Below are positions 25,918-34,332 of a stretch of 43,601 nt of DNA, in pieces (within the stretch, counting starts at the first letter, position 1; the number at the start of each line of letters is the position of its first letter). The DNA is taken from contig JAFWFL010000048.1 in the NCBI GenBank assembly GCA_017515595.1, positions 1-43,601 of the forward strand, written 5' to 3'. The position numbers were made by a program, and so were the translations under genes. The notes below the pieces were generated by a model that was not told the origin of the DNA, searched no databases, and saw nothing but the letters and a program-made list of their open reading frames with translations. Origin of the DNA: Coriobacteriales bacterium. GTDB taxonomy: Bacteria > Actinomycetota > Coriobacteriia > Coriobacteriales > UMGS124.

Positions 25918-25962
25918 GAGTAGTATATGAGCGCCGGTATTACTGACGCTCATATACTACTC
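25918..25962. repeat. Perfect 16-bp inverted repeat with 13-nt loop
   Basis: Left arm GAGTAGTATATGAGCG (25918-25933) and right arm CGCTCATATACTACTC (25947-25962) pair without mismatch. No T run follows on either strand, and the site lies between divergent genes, so a simple terminator role does not fit. Confidence 0.75.
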
Positions 25963-26094
25963 TGAGAAACAGAACTACTATCAAACACCGTTGAAAACGC
26001 GGGGGGTGTAAAATCGTGAATTCTTTTACTGGTATACACAGGGACATTAATTGGTTGTAAAATGAGATTTGTCAGATTAGCAGAAGGAGTTACT

Positions 26095-27417
26095 TTGTTT
26101 TGCCCGAATTGCGGATCAAATATACTCGCGGGTATGTGGAGCTGCTCAGATTGTGGTGCGACACTGTTTATAGATGCCAACGGCAAAATAATCTATAAAC
26201 TCCCAAGCTCACAATCCGGAGCACATGCGCAACATAACATGGCATCACAACAGGGTGTGGACACTGTAGCCGCACAGCAAACGGGTGCGGTTCAAACACC
26301 GCATGCTCCTACGAAACAAGCCGCTCCTCAAACACAAACAGCCAATATAAACAATACACAGGTAGGCTCGGATTCATCGGGTAGCAATCTTACGCCTGAA
26401 CAAGGTCTTACTCTCGAAACGCCCATCCGCCCGGGTCTTGATAACCCTGCTCCTAAGCATGATAAAACCTGGATTGTTTTTGCTGTCATTGCTTTGATAG
26501 CAATCTCTGCCGTACTTTTTGGTTTCACATCAGGCATAATACCACAAGAATTCTTTGGTATTACAACTCCTACCCAACTCAATACCGATACCTCAGCCAC
26601 AAATCTGCAAGCCACTGATGTCCTCCAGCAAGAAAGCGATTCAAACAACACGGCTCAGCAGGAGCAAGAGCCTCGCATAAGTCTTCTATCAGCTACTCCC
26701 CCGTTACCGTCAAAAAATCCTGTTGACACAACGTGGTCTTTCACGACAAAGCTTGTAGACAAAGCCGGTAATTTTACCTATCCGGCCCTTTCTTCTACCG
26801 GCGATACGGCAATTATCGATTGGCTCAATGCCCGTAATGAAAAAGCAGCCAGTGACGCTTTTGAAACATCAAAAACAATATCTGAAGATGACGCTGAAGA
26901 ACAAGCGGATATTTATCAAAAACGTACGATTCTTGTTACCCGTCTTACACAAGGTTCCATAAGTTTTGTAGACACAGGTTCCAAATCAACAGGCGCTACC
27001 GGCAGCTATGCATTCTTAAGCGGTTCGAATTATAACCTTGTCAACGGTGATTCTTTATCGCCCGCACAGATGGTTTCGCTCGATGATGATGAACTTTCAT
27101 CACGTGCTATCAAAGCCATAACTACATACGTCAAAAAACACACCAAAGCAGGATGGTGGGGAGACGTTGATGCAGACCTTGTTTTGACAAGCATTCATTA
27201 CTTTGTGATAGATGACGGTGTTTGCGCAGCAGTTACCGAAGGCATGTTAGGTCCTCAAGAGCTTGGCATGCTCATGGTGTTTGTGACGCCTTTTGATGAG
27301 AAAACCTCAAATTTTAAACAGGGCGATGAGATCAAACTTGATAAAGTTGTCAAAGTATCCGGCACTGCATCGCTTTCTGCCTCTCAGATAGCGAGTATCT
27401 TGGGTATCGAATCTTAA
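26095..27417 (+). CDS. Zinc-ribbon protein with one membrane helix and exported domain
   Basis: 440 aa. The TTG at 26095 is taken as start because GAAGGAG precedes it by 5-6 nt, and it makes the protein open as MFCPNCGSN, the usual beginning of zinc-ribbon membrane proteins; ATG 26062 (11 residues more) lacks a ribosome site. Cys3, Cys6, Cys17 and Cys20 form the ribbon. A Gln/Ala/Thr-rich linker leads to one membrane helix (WIVFAVIALIAISAVLFGF). The exported remainder has a Gln/Ser/Asn-rich stalk and a C-terminal mixed alpha/beta domain (WSFTTKL to the end), of a DUF3298-like appearance by pattern only. Function unknown; a membrane sensor or surface protein is plausible. Monocistronic. Confidence 0.78.
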   Translation: MFCPNCGSNILAGMWSCSDCGATLFIDANGKIIYKLPSSQSGAHAQHNMASQQGVDTVAAQQTGAVQTPHAPTKQAAPQTQTANINNTQVGSDSSGSNLTPEQGLTLETPIRPGLDNPAPKHDKTWIVFAVIALIAISAVLFGFTSGIIPQEFFGITTPTQLNTDTSATNLQATDVLQQESDSNNTAQQEQEPRISLLSATPPLPSKNPVDTTWSFTTKLVDKAGNFTYPALSSTGDTAIIDWLNARNEKAASDAFETSKTISEDDAEEQADIYQKRTILVTRLTQGSISFVDTGSKSTGATGSYAFLSGSNYNLVNGDSLSPAQMVSLDDDELSSRAIKAITTYVKKHTKAGWWGDVDADLVLTSIHYFVIDDGVCAAVTEGMLGPQELGMLMVFVTPFDEKTSNFKQGDEIKLDKVVKVSGTASLSASQIASILGIES

Positions 27418-27441
27418 CCGTCCTTGCTTTGGCAAACAAAT

Positions 27442-27484
27442 TTCCCTGGTTAACGTCATACTTAGACAAACGATAACCAGGGAA
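27442..27484. terminator. Hairpin between converging zinc-ribbon and rubrerythrin genes
   Basis: TTCCCTGGTTA (27442-27452) and TAACCAGGGAA (27474-27484) form an 11-bp perfect stem around a 21-nt loop. Tracts that follow are only moderately T-rich. Position between two stop codons suggests a bidirectional terminator. Confidence 0.5.
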
Positions 27485-27522
27485 CTCTTAATTAATTATA
27501 GGATAAATACCCTTAACAAATC

Positions 27523-28062
27523 TTAGTAATTAATAGCTTGCTCAACAAAGTAAGCTTTTGGATGTGCACAAACGGGGCAAATCTCCGGAGCTTCTGCGCC
27601 AATATGGAGATGACCGCAATTCTGGCACTTCCAAACAATAACATCGTCACGCTTGAAGACCTCTCCATCCTCAAGACGCTTGAGCAACTTGAGATAACGC
27701 TCTTCATGAGCTTTCTCGATTGCGCCGACACCCTCAAATTTTGCGGCTATCTCGTCAAAACCTTCAGCGCGGGCGGTCTCGGCAAATTCCTTGTACATTT
27801 TGGTCCACTCTTCATTCTCACCAGCTGCTGCGGCTGCAAGATTCTCGGCTGTTGAGGGAACCTTTCCACCATGGAGATATTTGAACCAAAGCTTTGCATG
27901 TTCGCGCTCGTTACCCGAAGTCTCGGTGAAGATCTCGGAAATTCCTACATAGCCCTCTTTTTTGGCCTGTGATGCAAAATAAGCATATTTGTTGGTGGCC
28001 TGCGACTCACCTGCAAAAGCAAATTCGAGATTCTTTTTGGTCTGAGAATTTTCGAAATCCAT
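27523..28062 (-). CDS. rbr: Rubrerythrin
   Basis: 179 aa. The N-terminal ferritin-like four-helix domain has the diiron ligands in [24 protein letters not shown] and [14 protein letters not shown]. The C-terminal rubredoxin-like domain holds two CXXC knuckles, [12 protein letters not shown] and [11 protein letters not shown]. Rubrerythrin reduces hydrogen peroxide to water using NAD(P)H-derived electrons and protects anaerobes in the cytoplasm. ATG 28062 follows AAGGAG by 9-10 nt. Monocistronic. With the superoxide reductase at 36.3 kb it completes a superoxide-to-peroxide-to-water route. Confidence 0.96.
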   Translation of the reverse strand: MDFENSQTKKNLEFAFAGESQATNKYAYFASQAKKEGYVGISEIFTETSGNEREHAKLWFKYLHGGKVPSTAENLAAAAAGENEEWTKMYKEFAETARAEGFDEIAAKFEGVGAIEKAHEERYLKLLKRLEDGEVFKRDDVIVWKCQNCGHLHIGAEAPEICPVCAHPKAYFVEQAINY

Positions 28063-28223
28063 AGTGCATCTTCTCCTTTATGACATTTGGCTCTTACAAA
28101 CAAGCACCTGATACCCACAAACCCTCAAAACATGCGGTTTCTTGAGGAGCGTATTAATTCTACGCTTTCCCCGTTAACTACCATAGATATCCACAGAGAA
28201 CCTATAAAGACATATCAAGGTTT

Positions 28224-29159
28224 CTATTGTACTTCTCGTCCTACAGCCCAGCCATATGGAGTTTGGGTGCAAAAACCTTCTTGTTCAAGTTCGCTGAGAA
28301 TATCTGCGGCTTCTTCACGGCTCGGGACAGGTCTTCCGTTTGTAATCTCCTCTTGTATTAAAAGATCTATGATCTTCTGAGTATCAAGCAAAGTGCCCAG
28401 TTTGCGGGCTGCGAGGAGAATGCGCACCGTCTCGGCTCGTTTTTGCCGGTGAGAACCCTCAAACGGGGTTTGCCGTACATAACCGGCAGAACGCTGAGAA
28501 GCATTGAGACCCTCGTGCTTTAACCAAGAACCGTAATCAAGCAGAGCATAATACCAGCTGCGTATATCTTCACCGGCACCGGGGCATGTTGCTCTTATAA
28601 GAGGAATAAGCGCTGAGTCTGACACTGCGGCTGCCTGAGGAAAAAGTTCATAAATAAAAACCGTACGCACATTTGTTTCTAAATAAATGTCAGGCTCATC
28701 AAAAGCAAATACTCTGATTCCGGCTGCTGTCGAAGGACCAATTCCCGGAAGCTTTAAAAGCTCATCATGATGATGCGGAAACGAGCCCCGGTATTGACGG
28801 ACAATGATTTGTGCTGTTTCGTGCAGGGCAAGCGCGCGGCGGTTATAGCCCATTCCCTGCCAGGCCTCGAGTACCTCAGCATCAGAAGCAGAAGCAAGCT
28901 CATAAATATGAGGAAAACGATCAAGCCAAAGCTGCCAACGAGCAAGCACTCTTGAAACCTGCGTTTGCTGAAGCATAACTTCGCTCAGCCAGACCCTGTA
29001 TGCATCATGAATGTTACGCCATGGTAGTTCACGCCAAAGCGGGCGCGCAAGATGACGAATCTTTGCCCTGAATTCTTGCGGTTCAAAAGAAATTGGTTCG
29101 GGATCAGGTAGTTTTATACGAACTTGCTTTTTCTTTGCCGATTGTTGACGCTTAGGCAT
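28224..29159 (-). CDS. MutY-like HhH-GPD adenine/base-excision DNA glycosylase lacking Fe-S cysteines
   Basis: 311 aa. LPWRNIHDAYRVWLSEVMLQQTQ is the MutY N-terminal signature, with the general-acid Glu in SEVMLQQ. The helix-hairpin-helix is LKLPGIGPSTAAGI. The expected catalytic DTNV or DGNV is ETNV, an Asp-to-Glu change. After the HhH domain the four cysteines of the [4Fe-4S] loop are absent (YALLDYGSWLKHEG continues without them). The C-terminus (about 250 onwards) is a short helical, winged-helix-looking tail rather than the MutT-like 8-oxoG-recognition domain. MutY removes A mispaired with 8-oxoG; this one may differ in specificity. ATG 29159 (or 29162) overlaps the HAD gene by 8-11 bp, so the two are coupled. 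Confidence 0.8.
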   Translation of the reverse strand: MPKRQQSAKKKQVRIKLPDPEPISFEPQEFRAKIRHLARPLWRELPWRNIHDAYRVWLSEVMLQQTQVSRVLARWQLWLDRFPHIYELASASDAEVLEAWQGMGYNRRALALHETAQIIVRQYRGSFPHHHDELLKLPGIGPSTAAGIRVFAFDEPDIYLETNVRTVFIYELFPQAAAVSDSALIPLIRATCPGAGEDIRSWYYALLDYGSWLKHEGLNASQRSAGYVRQTPFEGSHRQKRAETVRILLAARKLGTLLDTQKIIDLLIQEEITNGRPVPSREEAADILSELEQEGFCTQTPYGWAVGREVQ

Positions 29160-29832
29160 CATCGCGCCATTCAAGAACAGGCCAGTTACGCTGAGCTGCT
29201 TCATGCTTGAGCATAGTACCGGGATCAACTGCAAAAGCCTGTTTTGCAGACTCGAGCATGGGAATATCTGAATGATGATCGCCATATGCCCGTACCAAAC
29301 TCCAGGCGTTCTTTCCAAAACAGCTGTCAGCCCAAGCGTTAATACGCAGGACCTTCTCTCCGCCTTCGCAGGTTTCTCCTAATACACGTCCGGTAAACCT
29401 GCCATCAGGAGTCATCTCCATCCTCGTGGCAAGTGCGGCTTCGCAACCCAAGTATGCGCGTGCAATTTGTGCAAGTTCATCAAATGTGGCTGAAATAAGA
29501 ATTACATGCTCCCCTGCTTCTATACGAGACTTCAGCTCCTGAATACCACGTTTCTTATAACGGGGAGCAATAACTTCATTATGAAATGCTTCCATGATAT
29601 CGTGAACCTGCTCAGGTCCAAATCTTCCGAGATCTTTAAAAATATGTTCGCGAACTTCGTCCTGGCGCAATGGCAGGTGCAACTTGTAACGCACTCCCCA
29701 CCATGCACAAAGAGCCGTGGTCTTTTTTGATATATAGTCGTGCTTGGAGAGATATCTTACAATGAGCCAACCGCTCTGCCCGTCAAGAAGAGTACCATCG
29801 AGGTCAAACGCGGTAACCGCAGCCATTGTCAT
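29152..29832 (-). CDS. HAD-IB family phosphatase (SerB-like)
   Basis: 226 aa. Motif I is AFDLDGTLLD with the nucleophile Asp and second Asp. Motif II Ser is in VILISATFDE. The late motif AYGDHHSDIPML carries the Mg-binding aspartates. The helical cap between motifs I and II (GWLIVRYLSKHDYISKK onward) matches the TIGR01490-like IB branch, whose members hydrolyse phosphoserine, phospholipid or other small phosphomonoesters. The substrate is not set by the sequence. ATG 29832 is preceded by GAGGGAGGT at about 9 nt; a GTG at 29865 is further up. It is the first gene of a two-gene unit with the MutY-like enzyme. Confidence 0.88.
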   Translation of the reverse strand: MTMAAVTAFDLDGTLLDGQSGWLIVRYLSKHDYISKKTTALCAWWGVRYKLHLPLRQDEVREHIFKDLGRFGPEQVHDIMEAFHNEVIAPRYKKRGIQELKSRIEAGEHVILISATFDELAQIARAYLGCEAALATRMEMTPDGRFTGRVLGETCEGGEKVLRINAWADSCFGKNAWSLVRAYGDHHSDIPMLESAKQAFAVDPGTMLKHEAAQRNWPVLEWRDDA

Positions 29833-29991
29833 GTGCGTAAGACCTCCCTCGCCGTCATTAAACACTTAAAATAAACTCTTGACTAAACCCATCGATGTGT
29901 ATAATACCTGATTCTAAGAAACAATTGCGCAACAAAATGAAATTTATTCTACCTATTTTTGTCCTGCTGCACATTTGGCAGGCACTCTTGT

Positions 29992-31407
29992 TTACCCATT
30001 TTTTGTCATAAGCGTTTCTTGATCATTTTTAAATACACCTCTGGTAGGTGTCAGCAAAAGAATCTGGATATCGAGCAATATAGACCAGTTATTAATGTAG
30101 TAAAGGTCGTATTGCACACGTTCTTCTATAGAGGTATCTCCCCTGAGTCCGTTAATTTGCGCAAGACCGGTCATGCCGGGTCGCACTTGATGACGAACCA
30201 TATACAAAGGTACACTTGTCTTAAAACGTTCAACATACTCCGGGATTTCAGGTCGCGGTCCTACCAAACTCATATCTCCCCTAAGTACATTAAAGAGTTG
30301 TGGGAGCTCATCAATTGAGAATCTGCGCATAAAAGCGCCAAAGCGTGTGCGACGCGGGTCACCTGTGGTTGTCCAACCGGTACTCTCACCGGAGTCAACA
30401 CGCATCGATCTAAATTTGTACATTTTAAAGATTTCCCTGCCACGCCCTACACGAATCTGAGAAAAGATTACGGGTCCGGGCGAAGAGATCTTTGTTCCGA
30501 TCGCAGCAATCAGCATGATAGGCGATGTAAAAACAATAAGAAGAATTGAGCCCACAATATCAAATGTACGCTTCACAAAGCTGTAACCAAGATTATCAAT
30601 TACCACATGGTTCACATTAATAAGCGGAATTCCGCCTTCAATACCAATATGAGGCCTGTTCGAAAGATACTGGTAGTACAAGGGCAAAATTGATACTTTG
30701 CAACCACTTTTTTCGCATACAAAGAGAATGTCTTCGAGCAAAAGATGCTCACTCGACTCAAGCGCTACAATTACCTCATCAGGATTGAGTGTATCAAGCA
30801 CAACGTCAATATCAGCATAACTGCCCAAATATAAAAGATTGCCGCTAATGGCGCGAACTCCAATATTACCGAGAACCTTATATGGGCTTGCTTCTTCGCT
30901 CGTAACACCGGTATAATACGCGTAAGCCAAAGGGCCTGCACCAATAAGAACAACGCGCCTTTGTTCCAAGCCGTTTCTGTGCAAGCTCCTTAAATAATGA
31001 CTAAAAACAATAACCTTTAAACAACTCAATAAAGTAGCAGAAACCCAGAAGATAACAATAAGCCAACGGGACATTCGGTTAATATTAAAAACAAAAATAC
31101 AAACAATGAATAACGAAACAGAAAGTGTTGTTGCAGCAATAGAGCGTCCAAGCAAACGGTTAAGGTCAACGCTCGATGACTTAAAATCATTGGCTCCAAA
31201 TAATCCATACAAAAATATAAAAACGGGAGAAATTGCCAGCGCCCATAAAAGGTGATATGTTAAGTCACCAACCGGATCATCGCCTTCGAGCACCGTAAAG
31301 CGAATCCAGTATGCGATTGCCATCGATACAACAACAATGACTACATCAAGCAAGCTCGAGAAAGTATTAAATCTCCGGCGTTTTTGAGAAGCCATATGTG
31401 ATGCCAT
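29992..31407 (-). CDS. Polyprenyl-phosphate sugar-1-phosphate transferase (CpsE/WcaJ-like)
   Basis: 471 aa. Four or five N-terminal membrane helices are followed by a CoA-binding-like Rossmann region ([16 protein letters not shown]) and a further hydrophobic segment. The bacterial sugar-transferase domain lies in the last 200 residues: [49 protein letters not shown] and MSLVGPRPE, all standard for PglC/WbaP-like enzymes. It starts a repeat unit by moving sugar-1-phosphate from a nucleotide sugar to undecaprenyl phosphate. ATG 31407 has GAGGT upstream at 7 nt. It is divergent from the DUF4012 protein, and no full polysaccharide cluster is next to it. Confidence 0.93.
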   Translation of the reverse strand: MASHMASQKRRRFNTFSSLLDVVIVVVSMAIAYWIRFTVLEGDDPVGDLTYHLLWALAISPVFIFLYGLFGANDFKSSSVDLNRLLGRSIAATTLSVSLFIVCIFVFNINRMSRWLIVIFWVSATLLSCLKVIVFSHYLRSLHRNGLEQRRVVLIGAGPLAYAYYTGVTSEEASPYKVLGNIGVRAISGNLLYLGSYADIDVVLDTLNPDEVIVALESSEHLLLEDILFVCEKSGCKVSILPLYYQYLSNRPHIGIEGGIPLINVNHVVIDNLGYSFVKRTFDIVGSILLIVFTSPIMLIAAIGTKISSPGPVIFSQIRVGRGREIFKMYKFRSMRVDSGESTGWTTTGDPRRTRFGAFMRRFSIDELPQLFNVLRGDMSLVGPRPEIPEYVERFKTSVPLYMVRHQVRPGMTGLAQINGLRGDTSIEERVQYDLYYINNWSILLDIQILLLTPTRGVFKNDQETLMTKNG

Positions 31408-31463
31408 ATACAGACCTCTAACGGGCAGACCAAGGCTTTTAGCCTGCAGATAATAATTGCGGC

Positions 31464-31477
31464 ATACACATTACCAC
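31464..31477 (-). promoter_or_regulatory. Shared motif GTGGTAATGTGTAT, candidate regulator site (copy 2)
   Basis: Identical 14 bases to the copy at 10479-10492, in the same orientation, 57 nt upstream of the sugar-transferase start and within its divergent promoter region. Confidence 0.35.
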
Positions 31478-31615
31478 TTTTGAGAACACATCATGTGGCT
31501 TTTTGTCGAACAGACATAAGAGATTTGCATATCTTCACTCTTAATACATGTTAAAAAAGTAGAATATCAAATTGTGTGTATGTATCTATGGTGACATCTA
31601 TGTGAAAGGCTCCTT

Positions 31616-34240
31616 ATGGTCCCGCGTTCTACTTTTGACCGGCTTCCTGATGACAAGCGTTTTACTAATAGTCAAGATAACGGAGAAAATATCTTTGTTT
31701 TTAATCTCTCAGAAGACAAAGCTGCCCCTAACGGCACCGGGACTTCAACGGATGCTTTTACAAGAGTCCTCAGTACTCAGGAAGAACAAGTCGCGCAACC
31801 TCAGCCTGTAACAGAAGGCAACCCATACATATTTTATGTGCCTGCTTATATGCCTGCACAATCCATGCCAAGCGCATCATATCCTCAAACGTCTTATCCT
31901 CAAGATTCTGCTCAAAGTACCGGATGGTATGCACAAAGCTCCATTCAGGACTCCGGGACTTTCATGCAAAACCCTGCTCAAGATACCGGGGCTTATATGC
32001 AAAATCCGGTTCAGGACACCGGCGCTTTTATGCAAAATCCCACTCAGGACACCGGAGCTTTCATGCAAAATCCCACTCAAGCAACTGGGACTTATATGCA
32101 AAATCCGGTTCAGGACACCGGGGCTTTTATGCAGAATGCTGCCCAGAATTCTGGGTGGAATTCACAAGATACTTCACAAAATACCGGATGGTATGGGCAG
32201 GGTCCGTCTTTGGATACCGGCTGGTATACACCAAATCCTCTTCAGGATACCGGTTCTTTTATGCAAAGTTCCGCTCAAAATACCGGCTGGCAACCCCAAA
32301 GTCCCAATCAGAATACCGGAGCCATTTTGAGTATTGCCGCACAAAATACCGGAGAGTATAGAGCAGCAACCGCTGGTCAAAAAACCGGAACATATACAAA
32401 AGCTTCTGAACAGAATACTGTGCAAAGTCCGCTTTCAAGCCCGGATGCTAATTCCTCAGATAAAACAGGTGTTACAGGAGAGTCCAAAAAGAAAAAGCGT
32501 CATATTGGTCTCATAGTTTTCCTGCTTCTTGTTGTGGTGTTTTTGGCACTTTGCGGAGGCATTGCTTTTGCCGGATACAATTTTTACCAATCAGTTGAGA
32601 GAATCCAAAATGAAGCCGCTCCTCTCTCAACTACCGCAAATGACTTTGTTGAAGCCGTCATTAGCGGAAACACCGAGAAAATGCAAACAACGTCAAACCA
32701 AATCATAAGTTCGCTTTCAAATATCAAATCAGAAGTTGATACCCCTCTATGGGAATTGGCGGAAAAACTCCCTGCATACGGCTCTGATGTAAAAGCAGCC
32801 CGTGAACTTGTTAACTTTGCAGATAATGTAGTCCAGGGAATTCTTGTTCCCACTCTCCCAACGCTCATTAATTATCCGCGTCAGAGTCTCTATGCAAACG
32901 GTAACATTAACGGACCTGCGCTGCAGTCATACTGTGACATCTTTGTCCAACTGGGACCGGCTGTTGCCCAAGCCGCACGTAAAGCCGGCAGTTTACCGCA
33001 TTCGGATCATTTTGACCAAATCAATACCATTGTTGACCAGATTCAAGAGCCGCTCAATATAGCGAGCAGTCTCCTTAATGACAACTCAGCGTTAGTTCGC
33101 GAACTACCTTATATCTTAGGTTGCTACGGCGAGCGGCATTATCTTGTTGTCGCAATGAATAACTGCGAAATCAAATCCTTGGGAGGTTTTGCCGGTGCAT
33201 TCATTCCCGTTACGGTTACAAACGGCCATGTATCAATAGGCAGCGTTATATCACGCGAGTCTTTTGATGAATATGGTATATACTATGATTTTAGCTATGC
33301 CAAAGAAGCTCTCTTTAACGACCGGTTAGGTAATGTCGCCGGGGATGTCACAATTATTCCTGATTTCCCACGTGCCTGTTATGTGTGGAACGAAATGTTC
33401 GCAGCTAATTTTGGCATTACCTACGACGGCATTATAGCGCTTGACCCGTTTGTACTCCAATACATTGTTGGCGTCTTTGGTGATACACAAATACCCGACG
33501 GAGACATACTGACAGGTGACAACGCCGCGCGCATCCTGCTTCATGACACATATTATTATTGGCCTAACAACAATAATCTCCAAGACGAATACTTTGCCCT
33601 TGCAGCAGGCGCCGTTGTAAACAAAATCGTCTCCACCGGCATTAACAACATTGACTTCTCGAACCTCTTTGAAGCGCTCATGCGCGCAATAAATGAGCAT
33701 CGTTTAATCGTGTGGTTTGCCGACCCGGGCGAGGAAGAAATCTGCAGAACTCTCGGATGCTCCGGCGAACTGTATAATGACGTAAAAACCCCTGTATTGG
33801 GTGTCTATTTCAATGATGATTCATGGAGCAAAATCGACTGGTGGATTCATGAAGAAACTTCTATTGGAGAACCATGGGTCAACGAAAACGGTACTGCCAC
33901 ATATCCGGTCACAACTATTCTTAGTAATGATATGACTTGGAATGATGTTTATACCGCTCCTGAATATATGCTTGCACACTACGGTTATGTAAACAGCAGA
34001 GGCGATATGTCAACCATAATGTACCTGTTTGCTCCTATGGGCGGATACTTTACTGATCTCATTACCAGCTCCGGCAGTATGAGCTTAGCATATTACGGTG
34101 ATCATGAGGTACTTTGGAGCCTCTTCCGTCTGGGTCCCGGCGAACAGGTAGTACTAACCTACAACGTCACCGTTCCTGCCGAAGCTGAGGTCCCCCTCAC
34201 TACGCACATCACACCAACAGCAGAAACCGCCCGCCATTAA
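31616..34240 (+). CDS. DUF4012-type membrane protein with N-terminal 11-residue repeats
   Basis: 874 aa. Residues 1-99 are polar. Residues 100-264 are fifteen exact-length 11-residue repeats (consensus QDTGxFMQNPx). KKKKR (291-295) then precedes a single membrane helix (297-321), so by the positive-inside rule the repeats are cytoplasmic. The extracytoplasmic part (about 322-874) has an alpha-helical stalk and a core with NCEIKSLGGFAGAF, DFPRACYVWNEMFA and the late all-beta segment, matching DUF4012 proteins of actinobacteria and Gram-positives. These sit near surface-polysaccharide genes and have no proven activity; similarity to LCP folds has been suggested. ATG 31616 follows GAAAGG at 6 nt. 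Divergent from the sugar-transferase gene, which supports a role in surface glycan handling. Confidence 0.85.
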   Translation: MVPRSTFDRLPDDKRFTNSQDNGENIFVFNLSEDKAAPNGTGTSTDAFTRVLSTQEEQVAQPQPVTEGNPYIFYVPAYMPAQSMPSASYPQTSYPQDSAQSTGWYAQSSIQDSGTFMQNPAQDTGAYMQNPVQDTGAFMQNPTQDTGAFMQNPTQATGTYMQNPVQDTGAFMQNAAQNSGWNSQDTSQNTGWYGQGPSLDTGWYTPNPLQDTGSFMQSSAQNTGWQPQSPNQNTGAILSIAAQNTGEYRAATAGQKTGTYTKASEQNTVQSPLSSPDANSSDKTGVTGESKKKKRHIGLIVFLLLVVVFLALCGGIAFAGYNFYQSVERIQNEAAPLSTTANDFVEAVISGNTEKMQTTSNQIISSLSNIKSEVDTPLWELAEKLPAYGSDVKAARELVNFADNVVQGILVPTLPTLINYPRQSLYANGNINGPALQSYCDIFVQLGPAVAQAARKAGSLPHSDHFDQINTIVDQIQEPLNIASSLLNDNSALVRELPYILGCYGERHYLVVAMNNCEIKSLGGFAGAFIPVTVTNGHVSIGSVISRESFDEYGIYYDFSYAKEALFNDRLGNVAGDVTIIPDFPRACYVWNEMFAANFGITYDGIIALDPFVLQYIVGVFGDTQIPDGDILTGDNAARILLHDTYYYWPNNNNLQDEYFALAAGAVVNKIVSTGINNIDFSNLFEALMRAINEHRLIVWFADPGEEEICRTLGCSGELYNDVKTPVLGVYFNDDSWSKIDWWIHEETSIGEPWVNENGTATYPVTTILSNDMTWNDVYTAPEYMLAHYGYVNSRGDMSTIMYLFAPMGGYFTDLITSSGSMSLAYYGDHEVLWSLFRLGPGEQVVLTYNVTVPAEAEVPLTTHITPTAETARH
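31913..32407 (+). repeat. Fifteen in-frame tandem 33-bp repeats
   Basis: Starting at codon 100 of the DUF4012 protein, every 11 codons the pattern Q-(D/N)-(T/S)-G recurs fifteen times without a length change. Units two to seven (QDSGTFMQNPA to QDTGAFMQNAA) are nearly identical; the outer ones are diverged. Confidence 0.92.
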
Positions 34241-34277
34241 TTGCCTGTTTTACAAGGTATTTTAGTAACAGATGTAT

Positions 34278-34310
34278 AACAGAGAGACGGTCTTTGCCCG
34301 TCTCTCTGTT
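34278..34310. terminator. Hairpin between converging DUF4012 and nadE genes
   Basis: AACAGAGAGACGG (34278-34290) pairs perfectly with CCGTCTCTCTGTT (34298-34310) around a 7-nt loop. No strong T tract on either side; position suggests a shared terminator. Confidence 0.6.
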
Positions 34311-34332
34311 ACTATGACAGGAAAATGATTCT

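Larger units (their letters stand above)
25728..26094. other. AT-rich divergent intergenic region
   Basis: These 367 bp separate the polytopic membrane protein (minus) from the zinc-ribbon protein (plus). No convincing gene was seen on either strand. It holds two 11-bp direct repeats (25840-25872), a long perfect inverted repeat (25918-25962), and an extended -10-like TGGTATACA ending at 26038 that could start the zinc-ribbon transcript near 26045. Confidence 0.6.

Noticed and set aside
31913-32407. 33-bp tandem units considered as a CRISPR array
   Set aside because: No unique spacers separate the units; they are contiguous, in frame and diverge as coding repeats. No cas gene is present.
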